Part shown: in pieces, positions 17,302 to 25,768 of the stretch
Layout of the letters: each line of letters begins with the position of its first letter
How positions within the stretch are numbered: position 1 is the first letter of the stretch
From: Dechloromonas sp.
Lineage (GTDB): Bacteria > Pseudomonadota > Gammaproteobacteria > Burkholderiales > Rhodocyclaceae
Direction of reading: 5' to 3'
Assembly: GCA_017302355.1 (NCBI GenBank)
Contig: JAFLDQ010000030.1
Location: 1 to 28,253, forward strand
DNA length: 28,253 nt
The notes under the pieces: model-generated
Seen by the model: only the letters and a program-made list of their open reading frames with translations
The model's database searches: none
What the model was told of the DNA's origin: nothing
Made by a program: the position numbers and the translations under genes

Positions 17302-18051
17302 TTAGATCACCTTGGCTTCGTTCTTGAGTTTATTGACGAGTTCGGCGACGTCTGCAACCTTGACGCCTGCCGAGCGCTTGGGCGGCTCGCTGACCTTGAG
17401 GACCGTCAGGCGGGGAGCAACATCGACACCGAGTTCGGCCGGCTTGACGGTATCGAGCGGCTTCTTCTTGGCCTTCATGATGTTCGGCAGCGTCGCATAA
17501 CGCGGCTCGTTCAGCCGGAGGTCGGTCGTGACGACGGCCGGCAGCGAGATCCCGAGCGTTTCCAGCCCGCCGTCGATTTCGCGGGTGACCGTGGCCTTGC
17601 CGCCGGCGATGACGACCTTGGAGGCGAAGGTGGCTTGCGGCCAACCGGCCAGCGCGGCGAGCATCTGCCCGGTCTGGTTGGCGTCGTCGTCGATGGCCTG
17701 CTTGCCGCAGATGACGAGTTGCGGCTGTTCCCGGTCGCCGATGGCCTTCAGCAGCTTGGCGACGGCGATCGGCTCCAGGTCGACATCGGTTTCGACGAGG
17801 ATGCCGCGGTCGGCGCCGATCGCCATGGCGGTGCGCAAGGTTTCCTGGCAGGCCGCGACCCCGCAGGAAACGGCAATGACCTCGGTGGCGACGCCCGCTT
17901 CCCTGAGCCGGACCGCCTCTTCAACGGCGATTTCGTCAAAGGGGTTCATGCTCATCTTGACGTTGGCCAGATCCACACCCGTGCCGTCCGCCTTCACGCG
18001 GATCTTGACGTTGTAGTCCACTACCCGTTTCACGGGGACGAGAATCTTCAC
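17302..18051 (-). CDS. etfB: Electron transfer flavoprotein beta subunit
   Basis: 249 residues, starting [28 protein letters not shown] and containing [14 protein letters not shown], the EtfB signature region [24 protein letters not shown] and [16 protein letters not shown]. The start is GTG (18049-18051) with AAGGAG about 7 bases upstream. It is first in the etfBA transcript and divergent from the tetR gene. A weak minus-strand promoter (TTGTGC at complement 18136-18141, TCAAAT at complement 18112-18117, 18-base spacer) overlaps the tetR promoter. Confidence 0.96.
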   Translation of the reverse strand: MKILVPVKRVVDYNVKIRVKADGTGVDLANVKMSMNPFDEIAVEEAVRLREAGVATEVIAVSCGVAACQETLRTAMAIGADRGILVETDVDLEPIAVAKLLKAIGDREQPQLVICGKQAIDDDANQTGQMLAALAGWPQATFASKVVIAGGKATVTREIDGGLETLGISLPAVVTTDLRLNEPRYATLPNIMKAKKKPLDTVKPAELGVDVAPRLTVLKVSEPPKRSAGVKVADVAELVNKLKNEAKVI

Positions 18052-18113
18052 AATGCTCTCCTTTCCGGTCAGTTGATCTTGTCAGTGCCTTTTTACTACA
18101 AATTGCCATCGAT

Positions 18114-18142
18114 TTGACAGAGTCCGCAGCATTGCGCACAAT
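18114..18142 (+). promoter_or_regulatory. Sigma70 promoter for the tetR gene
   Basis: TTGACA at 18114-18119 and CACAAT at 18137-18142 are separated by exactly 17 bases. Transcription would begin near 18149, inside the first operator-like inverted repeat and about 30 bases before the ATG. Confidence 0.7.
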
Positions 18143-18144
18143 GA

Positions 18145-18182
18145 CCATACCGTTTCGTATGGAGCGCATACGGTAGCGTATG
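18145..18182. promoter_or_regulatory. Two tandem inverted repeats, probable TetR operators
   Basis: Site 1 is CCATAC-CGTTTC-GTATGG (18145-18162). Site 2 is CATACG-GTAG-CGTATG (18167-18182). Both are perfect dyads built on the same CATAC/GTATG half-site, and their centres are 21 bp apart, two helical turns. Site 1 covers the predicted tetR transcription start; site 2 runs into the tetR ATG at 18180. This fits autorepression and co-regulation of the divergent etfBA genes. Confidence 0.75.
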
Positions 18183-18791
18183 GAAAGCCCTTCTGTCAAC
18201 CCCCGGAGCCGCCCGGCCCGCCGCAAACTGGCGAGTCCGCGGGCGCAGCTCGACCGCGGGAACTGGATCGAAAGCGCCATCGACGTGCTGGCCCGCGATG
18301 GCCTCGGCGGTCTTCGCATCGAGGTTCTCGCCAAACGCTGTGGCGTCACCAAGGGCAGCTTCTACTGGCATTTCAAGGACCGTCAGGATCTGCTCACGGC
18401 CATGCTCGACTACTGGAAGGAAGGCCGCATCCGCGACATCGAAAAAACCACGTCGGTGACCCCGGGCAGGGAGCGCGAACAGCTGCACTTTGCCATTGAG
18501 GTCTATGGCGCCAGCCGCAATCGCAAGGGGATGGCCATCGAACTCGCGGTCCGCGACTGGGCCCGCCATGACCCGCAAGCGGCGACAGTCGTCGAAGCGG
18601 TCGATCTCTATCGACTGGAGTGCACACGCAAGCTGTTCGTCGCCGCCGGGATGACGGACGCCGCGGCCAAGAGCCGCAGCCTGCTGCTCTATGCCTGCGT
18701 CTTCGGGCTGTCACTGATGCACTACACGCATTTCGACGACCACACTGAAGACCTGAAACAGCGGATCGCCGACCATATCGTCTCAGTTTGA
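18180..18791 (+). CDS. TetR/AcrR-family transcriptional regulator
   Basis: 203 residues. The N-terminal DNA-binding domain spans about residues 28-76 (WIESAIDVLARDGLGGLRIEVLAKRCGVTKGSFYWHFKDRQDLLTAML, split here only as a description of position), including the family hallmark GSFYWHF. The C-terminal ligand-binding domain is helical and not identifiable. The ATG at 18180 lies inside operator-like site 2 and lacks a well-spaced Shine-Dalgarno; GGAG is 15 bases away. Divergence from etfBA and shared operators suggest it senses an acyl-CoA or fatty-acid-related ligand, which is inference. The 3' end overlaps the convergent lipoprotein gene by 9 bases. Confidence 0.9.
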   Translation: MESPSVNPRSRPARRKLASPRAQLDRGNWIESAIDVLARDGLGGLRIEVLAKRCGVTKGSFYWHFKDRQDLLTAMLDYWKEGRIRDIEKTTSVTPGREREQLHFAIEVYGASRNRKGMAIELAVRDWARHDPQAATVVEAVDLYRLECTRKLFVAAGMTDAAAKSRSLLLYACVFGLSLMHYTHFDDHTEDLKQRIADHIVSV

Positions 18792-19388
18792 ACAGGCGGC
18801 ACCCTTGCCCTGGCTCCACGCCGACTCCTCCCAGGCCACCAGATCGTTGGCCAGTTGATCGACTGCCGCGGTCAGGGCGGCAACAGCGCCGCGCGAATCA
18901 GCGCTTGACGCGGACTTCTCGATCCTGAACTCGTGGATCGCCAGGAGCGCCCGTGTCGAATCGAGGAGTTGCGCCCTGCCCAGCAGCTGACCGCGACTCG
19001 TCGCCGGATCATCGAAGACCTGGGCGAAGGCGTCGACGTCGATACGCAGCACACAGCGCGTCCTGCCCTGCCCCGCCGGCCGCATGCCCAACTGCTGCAC
19101 CAGGCGCTGCTGAATGAGTTGTGCCGGCGGTCCGGCCCAGCGCGCCCGGGTGTAATCCCGCAGGCGCGCCGGCTCGTCATAGGCGAGACGGTACTCGATG
19201 CCCATCGAGTCCATCCACAGCGGCGCCCGCACCTCGACCGCCAGTTCGCGGCGCCCGCGCACCGCCCCCGCGTGCGGCACCGGCGGACCAAGATCATAGA
19301 TGGCCGGCGCACTATCCCCTCCCCTCTTGCCGGCTGAATAACAGGCGGCAACGAGCAGGCAGCCGGCGGCGATCACCAGGCGGCGCAT
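18783..19388 (-). CDS. ABC-type transport auxiliary lipoprotein (PqiC/LptE-like, DUF330)
   Basis: 201 residues with a lipoprotein signal (RRLVIAAGCLLVAAC, lipidated Cys at residue 16). The body has YDLGPPVP, then ELAVEVRAPLWMDSMGIEYRLAYDEPARLRDYTRARWAGPPAQLIQQRL, which matches the ABC_trans_aux/PqiC family of outer-membrane lipoproteins that accompany MCE proteins. It is probably attached to the outer-membrane inner leaflet as the distal partner of the lipid-transport system. The ATG at 19388 follows the MCE stop by one base. Last gene of the operon. Confidence 0.85.
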   Translation of the reverse strand: MRRLVIAAGCLLVAACYSAGKRGGDSAPAIYDLGPPVPHAGAVRGRRELAVEVRAPLWMDSMGIEYRLAYDEPARLRDYTRARWAGPPAQLIQQRLVQQLGMRPAGQGRTRCVLRIDVDAFAQVFDDPATSRGQLLGRAQLLDSTRALLAIHEFRIEKSASSADSRGAVAALTAAVDQLANDLVAWEESAWSQGKGAACSN

Positions 19389-19389
19389 G

Positions 19390-20316
19390 TCAGCGCCCCC
19401 CGCCCGACGTAAACCCGGGTTCGCCGGGCCCCGGCGCCGCGGCCGGCACCCCGAAGACGAGCCCCTGGGGCGAGTCCTCGAGCAGGCGCAGGACACGGCT
19501 CAACTGTCTGGAGGTCAGCGAGAAATCCGCCGCCAGTTCGTTGAGCCGCGGCATCAGCGCCGAGGTTCCGCCGGCGGAGGCGTCGCCGATCGCCACGTCG
19601 AGCTTGTCGGCGGTCGCCTGCATCCTGGTGACGAGCTGGCGCGTGTCGGCGAGCAATGGCCCGACCTCGCCGGCAGCCCGGGAGAGGCTCCTGATATTCT
19701 GGTCGTCGAGCACCTTGCGCACCTGGACCAGGGCGGCGGTCATGTTGTCGAGCGCCGTTTTCATGCTGGCCGAAGCAGCTTCATGGTTGACTATGGTGGC
19801 CGTCAGGCGCCGGCGGTTCTCCTCGTTGAGGAGCGCGTTGAGCGAGGCCATGACCTCCTGCGCCTGATGCAGCACCGCCGGGCCGCTCTCGCTCATTTCA
19901 TCGAGCAGCGAAGGCACCATGACGATGCGTGGCAACTCGCCATCCTCGCCGACGAGGGGTTCGCTGTTCCTGCCGCTATCGAGCAGCAGCACGTGAGCGA
20001 TCCCGGTAACCCCCTGCGAGGCCAGTTTGGCGATCGTGCCCTTGGTCAGGGGGATGTCGGCGGCGATCGAAATCCTGATCAGGATGTCGCTCGGGCGGTC
20101 GCCATCGAGACGGATATCGGTGACCTTGCCGACGCGTATCCCGCGGTAGCGGACCTGCGCCTCGGGATTGAGGCCGCCGACGCTGAACCTGGTGACAACG
20201 ACATACTCGCGGAGGTTGTCGTGGGTGCCGCGTAGCCAGACCAGCGCGGTGATCGCCGCCGCCCCCAGGAGAAGGGCAAACAGACCGGCGACAAAGGCAT
20301 GCGACTTGTTTTCCAT
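19390..20316 (-). CDS. MCE family protein (MlaD-like lipid-transport subunit)
   Basis: 308 residues. A single N-terminal TM anchor (about residues 7-29) is followed by an MCE domain (about 37-115) with VVTRFSVGGLNPEAQVRYRGIRVGKVTDI and LASQGVTGIAHVLLLD. A long alpha-helical periplasmic region ends in a Pro/Gly-rich tail. MCE proteins form hexameric rings that shuttle phospholipids across the periplasm with an MlaEF-type ABC core. It is longer than E. coli MlaD (183), resembling single-MCE proteins that form helical tubes or contact the outer membrane. It starts 9 bases after the ATPase stop. Confidence 0.92.
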   Translation of the reverse strand: MENKSHAFVAGLFALLLGAAAITALVWLRGTHDNLREYVVVTRFSVGGLNPEAQVRYRGIRVGKVTDIRLDGDRPSDILIRISIAADIPLTKGTIAKLASQGVTGIAHVLLLDSGRNSEPLVGEDGELPRIVMVPSLLDEMSESGPAVLHQAQEVMASLNALLNEENRRRLTATIVNHEAASASMKTALDNMTAALVQVRKVLDDQNIRSLSRAAGEVGPLLADTRQLVTRMQATADKLDVAIGDASAGGTSALMPRLNELAADFSLTSRQLSRVLRLLEDSPQGLVFGVPAAAPGPGEPGFTSGGGR

Positions 20317-20325
20317 GGACGAATC

Positions 20326-21090
20326 CTACAACAACCCTGACTTGTCGCCATCCCTGAAACCGGCGAGAAAAGGATGATCTGCCGCCATGACTTCCGCCAC
20401 GGTGCCGAACTGGACGATATGCCGGTCGGCGAGGACGGCGATGTGCGTCGCCAGTCCGGCCAGGGTTTCCGGGTCGTGCGTCACCATGATCACCGTCAGG
20501 CCGAGTTCGCCCTGCAACTGCCCGAGCAGCTTGACAAAGCTCCGGCTGCGGTCGGGATCGAGCCCTGCGGTCGGCTCGTCGAGCAGCAACAATTCCGGCT
20601 CGAGCGCCAGGGCGCGCGCCAACGCGACCCGTTTGACCATGCCGCCGGAAAGTTCCGCGGGCATCAACCGGCCGTGTTCCATCTCGAGTTCGACCATCGC
20701 CAGCTTGAGGTTGACCAGGCGGCGAATCCAGTCTTCATCGAGGCGCCGCAGCTCGCGCAACGGGAAGGCGATATTGTCGAATGCCGGCAACGCCGAGAAC
20801 AGCGCGCCCGCCTGAAACAGCATGCCAAGCCGCCGCAGCAGGGCGGACTGGACAACCGCGCCGACAGCGCCGAGATCCTCGCCGAACAGGCGAACGGAAC
20901 CCGCCGCCGGCCGGATCAGGCCGAGAATCTGGCGCAGCAGCGTGGTCTTGCCGCTGCCCGACCCACCGACCAGACCGACGACCTGACCGCGTTCGACCCG
21001 CAGGTCGAGATCGCGATGCACCAGGCGATCGCCGATGCGCGTGCTCAGGCCGCACATCTCGACGACAGCCGGTTGCGCCGCGCCGCTCAT
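20326..21090 (-). CDS. ABC transporter ATPase, MlaF-like
   Basis: 254 residues. Walker A GGSGSGKTT at 42-50, Q-loop LFQAGALFSALPAFDNIAFPLRE, signature LSGGMVKRVALARAL at 147-161, Walker B LLLLDEPTAGLDP, switch histidine in VIMVTHD. The GALF..L..FDN Q-loop region and AELSGGM are typical of the Mla/Ttg2A group. It energises the permease encoded immediately upstream, whose stop overlaps its ATG by 4 bp. Confidence 0.93.
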   Translation of the reverse strand: MSGAAQPAVVEMCGLSTRIGDRLVHRDLDLRVERGQVVGLVGGSGSGKTTLLRQILGLIRPAAGSVRLFGEDLGAVGAVVQSALLRRLGMLFQAGALFSALPAFDNIAFPLRELRRLDEDWIRRLVNLKLAMVELEMEHGRLMPAELSGGMVKRVALARALALEPELLLLDEPTAGLDPDRSRSFVKLLGQLQGELGLTVIMVTHDPETLAGLATHIAVLADRHIVQFGTVAEVMAADHPFLAGFRDGDKSGLL

Positions 21091-22193
21091 AGCTGGGGAA
21101 TTCCCAGGTTCCGGGTGTTGATCGCAAACACGGCGTCGGCGAGGATGACCAGGGTGATCGCCGTGACCACCGAGGTCGTGGTGTTGGCCGACAGACTCTC
21201 GGTATTGGGCCTGACGCGCAAGCCGAAATGACAGGCAACGCAGGCGATGATGAAACCGAAAACGACTCCCTTGGTCAGGCCGATCACCAGATTGGCGACG
21301 GGAACCGCGCGCTGCAGGTTACCGATGAAATAGGCGGGTGAAACATCGAGCTGCAGCATCGCCGACAGCATGCCGCCGATCAACGCGATGGCCGAAGCCC
21401 ACAGGACAAGCAGCGGCATCACCGCGGTCAGCGCCAGCAACTTCGGCAGGATCACGCGGATGCTCCGCGAGATGCCCATCGCGGTCAGCGCGTCGATTTC
21501 CTCGGTGACCCGCATCACACCGATCTGCGCGGTCATTGCCGACCCCGAGCGGCCGGCGACGAGGACCGCCACCAGTACCGGCCCGAGTTCGCGAATGATC
21601 GAGATGCCCAGGATATTGACGATGTACAGGTCGGCGCCGACGCTGCGCAACTGGAGCGCCGACAGATAGCTGAGCGTCACCCCGATCAGGAATCCGACCA
21701 GGCCGGTGACCGGCAGGGCAAGTGCGCCGGCCTTGTAGATATTTGCCGCAAGCTCCTTCCATGGCATTGCCGAGGGATGGCGGGCGAGGTATCCCAGATC
21801 CAGCAGCATCTGCCCGAACAGGGTCACCAGCCCGACGGCGTTGTCGAACGACCCGAGCACCAAGTCGCCGACTCGCTCGACCGGCCCGGCAACCGCGACC
21901 TTCCCGGAACCTGCCGCCACGGGCGCCGCCGAAACGCGTTCGACGGTGCGCCGGTGGGTATCGGCGACGATCAGATCCGCCGGCCAGCGCCCATTCCATG
22001 TTCGCCAGAGCAGCACCGCCGCCGCACTGTCCAGCCGCTCGACGCCGGAGAGGTCCCACGACAGGTCACCCAGCCCGCCCGCGGCCATTTGCGCCTGCAA
22101 CTGCGGAAGCTCGGGCAGCAGCGCCGCCAGTGTCCATTCCCCGGTCAGCAGAACCTTCCCCGACCCGATCCGCAGACGGGGCGGATTGTTCAT
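21087..22193 (-). CDS. STAS-MlaE fusion permease of an MCE/lipid ABC transporter
   Basis: 368 residues. The N-terminal 100 residues form a STAS/MlaB-like domain (VLLTGEWTLAALLPELPQLQ, LSWDLSGVERLDSAAAVLLWR). The rest is an MlaE permease with about five to six TM helices and the family motifs GFLIGVTLSYLSALQLRSVGAD, RELGPVLVAVLVAGRSGSAMTAQIGVMRVTEEIDAL and GLTKGVVFGFIIACVACHFG. In E. coli the STAS partner MlaB is a separate protein; the fusion makes it part of the permease. The ATG at 22193 overlaps the ppx stop as ATGA, which fixes the start. Confidence 0.92.
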   Translation of the reverse strand: MNNPPRLRIGSGKVLLTGEWTLAALLPELPQLQAQMAAGGLGDLSWDLSGVERLDSAAAVLLWRTWNGRWPADLIVADTHRRTVERVSAAPVAAGSGKVAVAGPVERVGDLVLGSFDNAVGLVTLFGQMLLDLGYLARHPSAMPWKELAANIYKAGALALPVTGLVGFLIGVTLSYLSALQLRSVGADLYIVNILGISIIRELGPVLVAVLVAGRSGSAMTAQIGVMRVTEEIDALTAMGISRSIRVILPKLLALTAVMPLLVLWASAIALIGGMLSAMLQLDVSPAYFIGNLQRAVPVANLVIGLTKGVVFGFIIACVACHFGLRVRPNTESLSANTTTSVVTAITLVILADAVFAINTRNLGIPQL

Positions 22194-23692
22194 GCCGGCC
22201 TCCGCGCCGCCCTCGATTGCACCGCGTAATCGCGGCCAATGTCGCTCCAAACGGTCGCCTCGTCACCCAGGGCGGCGGCGGTCCATGGATTCTCCACCAG
22301 CCATCCCGCCGGCATATCGATCCGAAAGCCGCCGGATGTCGCCGCCACCCGCCATGCCGGCAGCGCACGATCGTCGCGTGTACGGTGCAGCAGAACCGCC
22401 AGCCGCAGACTGAAAATCAGCCTCCAGACCGCGTCGACCGCGGGCACGCCCCGCAGCTTGTCGAGCGTTCCGCGATGTGCGAGGACAAGCATCGCCAGGC
22501 GCGCCTGATCCCTCTTGGAAAAGCCCGGCATGTCGGCATAGGTCAGAATGTACGCGCCATGCTTGTGATAGGCGTTGTGCGCCACCGAGATGCCGATCTC
22601 GTGAAGGCGCGCCGCCCACGACAGAAACTGCAGGTCGGCCGCAGCGGGCGCGCCCCCGGCGAGTTGCGTCAGCACCGACAGCGCGGTGGCTTCGACCCGC
22701 CCGCTCTGGCCGACATCGACCTGATAACGGCGGCGGAACTGCGCCACCGTCGAATCACGCATGTCGTGGTGATGATATCGGCCGAGAAGGTCATAAAGGA
22801 CGCCGAGACGCAGGGCGCCATCGGCATACGACATCGTCTCGATTCCGAGTTCTCCGAGAACCGCCGACAGGATGGCGATTCCGCCTGCCAGGACCGGCAG
22901 GCGATCCGCCTTGATGCCCTGCAGATCGAGGGCCGCGGCCGAGCCGGCCTTGACCAGCAGGTCACACAACACGTCGAGCCCCTCCCGGGTAATGCCGAAA
23001 CCGCCGCCGGGATTCAACTGGTTCAACTCCAGCACATCGGCGATCGCCCGTGCCGATCCCGACGAACCGAACGCCTCCTTCCACCCCAGGCCCTTGTAGT
23101 CATGGGCGATCAGCTCGATTTCCTTGGCCGCGGCGACCTGTGCTTCGCGCAAGCGCCTGCGGTCGACCCTGCCATCCGGGAAGAAGCGCAACGTGTAGCT
23201 GACGCAGCCCATGTACAGCGACTCCATCCGGTGCGGGCGATGCCGTCTGCCGATGATGAACTCGGTGGAACCGCCGCCGATATCGACGACCAGTCGCGGA
23301 TGCGCCGCAGCCGGCAGCGAATGCGAGACGCCGAGGTAGATCAGGCGCGCCTCTTCGCGGCCGGCGATGATCTCGATGGGAAAGCCGAGAGCCTCCTCGG
23401 CCAGCGGCAGGAACTCTCCCGCATTCTTGGCCACGCGCAGGGTATTGGTCGCCACGGCCCGGACCGCGTCCTGGTCCAGTCCGCGCAAGCGCTCGCCAAA
23501 GCAGCGCAGGGTCTCCAGCGCACGCTCCTGCGACTCCTGATCGAGGCGTTTGTCGGCCCTCAGCCCGGAAGCCAGGCGCACCGGTTCCTTGAGCGAATCC
23601 AGCGGGTAGATCTGATTGTCCACCACCCGGCCGACCTGGAGGCGGAAACTGTTGGACCCCATATCGACAGCCGCTACGGTTTCGTAAATCAT
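22190..23692 (-). CDS. ppx: Exopolyphosphatase (Ppx/GppA family)
   Basis: 500 residues of an ASKHA-fold phosphatase that shortens polyphosphate or hydrolyses pppGpp. Motifs are VAAVDMGSNSFRLQV at the start, VATNTLRVAKNAGEF, and the phosphate-binding LVVDIGGGSTEFIIG. A C-terminal HD-like helical region (about residues 305-490) carries LHEIGISVAHNAYHKHGAYIL. The ATG at 23692 is chosen over the one at 23728 because the latter sits on a TGGTAGAAT extended -10 (complement 23727-23735). Ppx versus GppA cannot be separated by eye; the ~500-residue size and HD-like tail are shared. It heads the lipid-transport operon. Confidence 0.9.
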   Translation of the reverse strand: MIYETVAAVDMGSNSFRLQVGRVVDNQIYPLDSLKEPVRLASGLRADKRLDQESQERALETLRCFGERLRGLDQDAVRAVATNTLRVAKNAGEFLPLAEEALGFPIEIIAGREEARLIYLGVSHSLPAAAHPRLVVDIGGGSTEFIIGRRHRPHRMESLYMGCVSYTLRFFPDGRVDRRRLREAQVAAAKEIELIAHDYKGLGWKEAFGSSGSARAIADVLELNQLNPGGGFGITREGLDVLCDLLVKAGSAAALDLQGIKADRLPVLAGGIAILSAVLGELGIETMSYADGALRLGVLYDLLGRYHHHDMRDSTVAQFRRRYQVDVGQSGRVEATALSVLTQLAGGAPAAADLQFLSWAARLHEIGISVAHNAYHKHGAYILTYADMPGFSKRDQARLAMLVLAHRGTLDKLRGVPAVDAVWRLIFSLRLAVLLHRTRDDRALPAWRVAATSGGFRIDMPAGWLVENPWTAAALGDEATVWSDIGRDYAVQSRAARRPA

Positions 23693-23726
23693 AGGCTCGC
23701 AATCAGTAGTTCTCTGTCCGGCTGAC

Positions 23727-23735
23727 ATTCTACCA
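23727..23735 (-). promoter_or_regulatory. Extended -10 promoter for the ppx-mla operon
   Basis: On the minus strand TGGTAGAAT matches TGn-TATAAT with one mismatch. No good -35 is seen at 16-18 bases. Transcription would start about 28 bases before the ppx ATG at 23692. Confidence 0.45.
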
Positions 23736-23770
23736 CCCGCCTCCGGCGCTCATTCCTGCGGCAAGGACAC

Positions 23771-23799
23771 AAAAAACCCGCCGGGTTTCCCCGGCGGGT
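23771..23799 (-). terminator. Rho-independent terminator of prpE
   Basis: A 10-bp perfect stem (23776-23785 with 23790-23799; arm ACCCGCCGGG) closes on a 4-base loop. On the minus strand it is followed by six T. It lies 25 bases beyond the prpE stop and upstream of the ppx promoter, separating the two minus-strand operons. Confidence 0.93.
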
Positions 23800-23823
23800 C
23801 GGTGCCGGAAACGGCAGACGGGA

Positions 23824-25716
23824 TCAGCTGGCCAGCAGCTTCTTGATCTGCTCCAGCGTCGACGCATCCTCGATCGTCGGCAGGTCACCCACGTCACGCC
23901 CCTCGGCAAGCGCCTGGAGCGAGCGGCGCAACATCTTGCCTGAGCGGGTCTTGGGCAGACCGCTCACGAAATAGACGCGGCCCGGACGGGCAATGGCGCC
24001 GAGAATGCCGTCGACCGTTCCCATGACCTCCTTCTCCAGCGCCTGGGTCGATTCCGGCGTCGCGGTCCTCGAGGGATCCTTGACCACGGCGAACGCCATC
24101 GGCATCTGGCCCTTCAGCTTGTCCTCGACGCCGACCACGGCGACTTCGGCGATGGCCGGATGGTTCTGGATCGCCTCCTCGATCTCCCGCGTGCCGAGAC
24201 GGTGGCCGGCGACGTTGATGACGTCGTCGGTGCGGCCAAGGATCGTGAAATACCCGTCGTCGTCCCGGATCGCCCAGTCGAACGAGGAGTAGACCATCGG
24301 CTCCTTGAAGAGGGTGAAATAGGTGCTGACGAAGCGATCGTCCTGCCCCCAGACGGTGGTCAGGCATCCCGGCGGCAGCGGCGGAACGACGGCGGCGATG
24401 CCCTTTTCGTTGGCTTCACACTCGGAACCGTCTTCGCGGTAGATCTTGAGGTTGTAGCCGTACACCGGGAAGCTGGGTGAACCGTACTTGATCGGCGTCT
24501 TCTCGACACCGGGCACGGCGGCCAGCATCGGCCAGCCGGTTTCGGTCTGCCAGTAGTTGTCGATGACCGGCTTCTGCAGCTCGGTCATGAACCACTCGTG
24601 GGTCGGCTGGTCGAGCGGCTCGCCGGCCATGAAGATGTGCTTGAGCGAAGACACGTCATGCTTGTGCAAGAAGGCCGGATCCTGCTTCTTCAGGACGCGG
24701 GCCGCGGTTGGCGCCGAGAACATCACGTTGACCTTGTACTTCTCGACGATCTTCCACCAGATGCCCGGATCGGGGCGCAGCGGCGTGCCTTCGTACATGA
24801 CGGTCGCCATGCCGGCGATCAGCGGGCCATAGATGATGTAGGAGTGGCCGACCACCCAGCCGATGTCGGAGGTCGAGAAGTAGGTCTCACCCTCGCCGCC
24901 GCAATAGATGTGCTTCATCGACGAGGCCAGCGCCACGGCATAGCCGCCGGTATCGCGCTGCACCCCCTTCGGCTTGCCGGTCGTCCCGGAGGTGTAGAGA
25001 ATGTAGGATGGCTCGGACGACTCCATCCACTCGCACGGCACCCGTGCGTCCATGAACTGGGCGCGCAGGGTCGCGTAATCGACGTCACGCCCCGCAACCT
25101 TGTTGTATCCCTTGTCGATGCCGCGGTCGACCATCAGCACGTTGGCCGGCTTGAATTCGGCCAGGTCGATCGCCTCGTCGAGCAGACCCTTGTAGGGCAC
25201 CGCCTTGCCGCCGCGCATGCCGGCGTCGGAGGAAACGACCAGCACCGGCTTGGCATCGTCGATGCGTGTGGCCAGCGACCCCGACGCGAAACCGCCGAAG
25301 ACGACCGAGTGGATGGCGCCGATCCGCGCCGATGCGAGGATGGCGAAGGTTGCCTGGGCGATCATCGGCATGTAGATCAGGATGCGGTCGCCGCGCCGGA
25401 CGCCGAGGCTCTGGTAGATCGCCGCCATGCGCTCGACTTCGCGCTGCAGTTCCGAGAAAGTGTAGACTTTCTCCTCGTCGGTCTCGGTCGAGACATAGAT
25501 CAGCGCGGGCGCGTCGGGACGCTTTGCCGCGTGGCGGTCAACGGCGTTGTAGCAAAGGTTGGTCTTGCCGCCGACGAACCATTTGGCGAATGGCGGCCGC
25601 GAATAGTCACATACTTGGGTGAACGGTTCCTGCCAGTCGATGAGTCTGGCCTGCTCGGTCCAGAACTCGTCCGGACGGTCGATGGAATACTGGTGAAACT
25701 CCTTGTACGTCGTCAT
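23824..25716 (-). CDS. prpE: Propionyl-CoA synthetase PrpE
   Basis: 630 residues of an acyl-adenylate-forming enzyme converting propionate, ATP and CoA to propionyl-CoA. Similarity to E. coli PrpE runs the whole length: FWTEQARLIDWQEPFTQV, SRPPFAKWFVGG, TNLCYNAVDRH, IGAIHSVVFGGFA, the P-loop YTSGTTGKPKGVQRD (acetyl-CoA synthetases differ after this point), SDIGWVVGHSYI, DNYWQTETGWP and GRTDDVINVAGHRLGTREIEE. Lys594 in PKTRSGKMLRR is the site known to be acylated in enteric PrpE. The ATG at 25716 follows GGAGGGAG. It lies 52 bases downstream of the pseudo-GGDEF regulator and ends at a strong terminator. Acetate or acrylate use is possible. Confidence 0.93.
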   Translation of the reverse strand: MTTYKEFHQYSIDRPDEFWTEQARLIDWQEPFTQVCDYSRPPFAKWFVGGKTNLCYNAVDRHAAKRPDAPALIYVSTETDEEKVYTFSELQREVERMAAIYQSLGVRRGDRILIYMPMIAQATFAILASARIGAIHSVVFGGFASGSLATRIDDAKPVLVVSSDAGMRGGKAVPYKGLLDEAIDLAEFKPANVLMVDRGIDKGYNKVAGRDVDYATLRAQFMDARVPCEWMESSEPSYILYTSGTTGKPKGVQRDTGGYAVALASSMKHIYCGGEGETYFSTSDIGWVVGHSYIIYGPLIAGMATVMYEGTPLRPDPGIWWKIVEKYKVNVMFSAPTAARVLKKQDPAFLHKHDVSSLKHIFMAGEPLDQPTHEWFMTELQKPVIDNYWQTETGWPMLAAVPGVEKTPIKYGSPSFPVYGYNLKIYREDGSECEANEKGIAAVVPPLPPGCLTTVWGQDDRFVSTYFTLFKEPMVYSSFDWAIRDDDGYFTILGRTDDVINVAGHRLGTREIEEAIQNHPAIAEVAVVGVEDKLKGQMPMAFAVVKDPSRTATPESTQALEKEVMGTVDGILGAIARPGRVYFVSGLPKTRSGKMLRRSLQALAEGRDVGDLPTIEDASTLEQIKKLLAS

Positions 25717-25768
25717 ATGACTCCCTCCAGTTTGGTTACCTGCACACAAGAATTTCCGGATCGTTTTT

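Noticed and set aside
15952..18117. A 721-codon plus-strand frame across the etfA/etfB region.
   Set aside because: It is antisense to unambiguous EtfA and EtfB and has no motifs.
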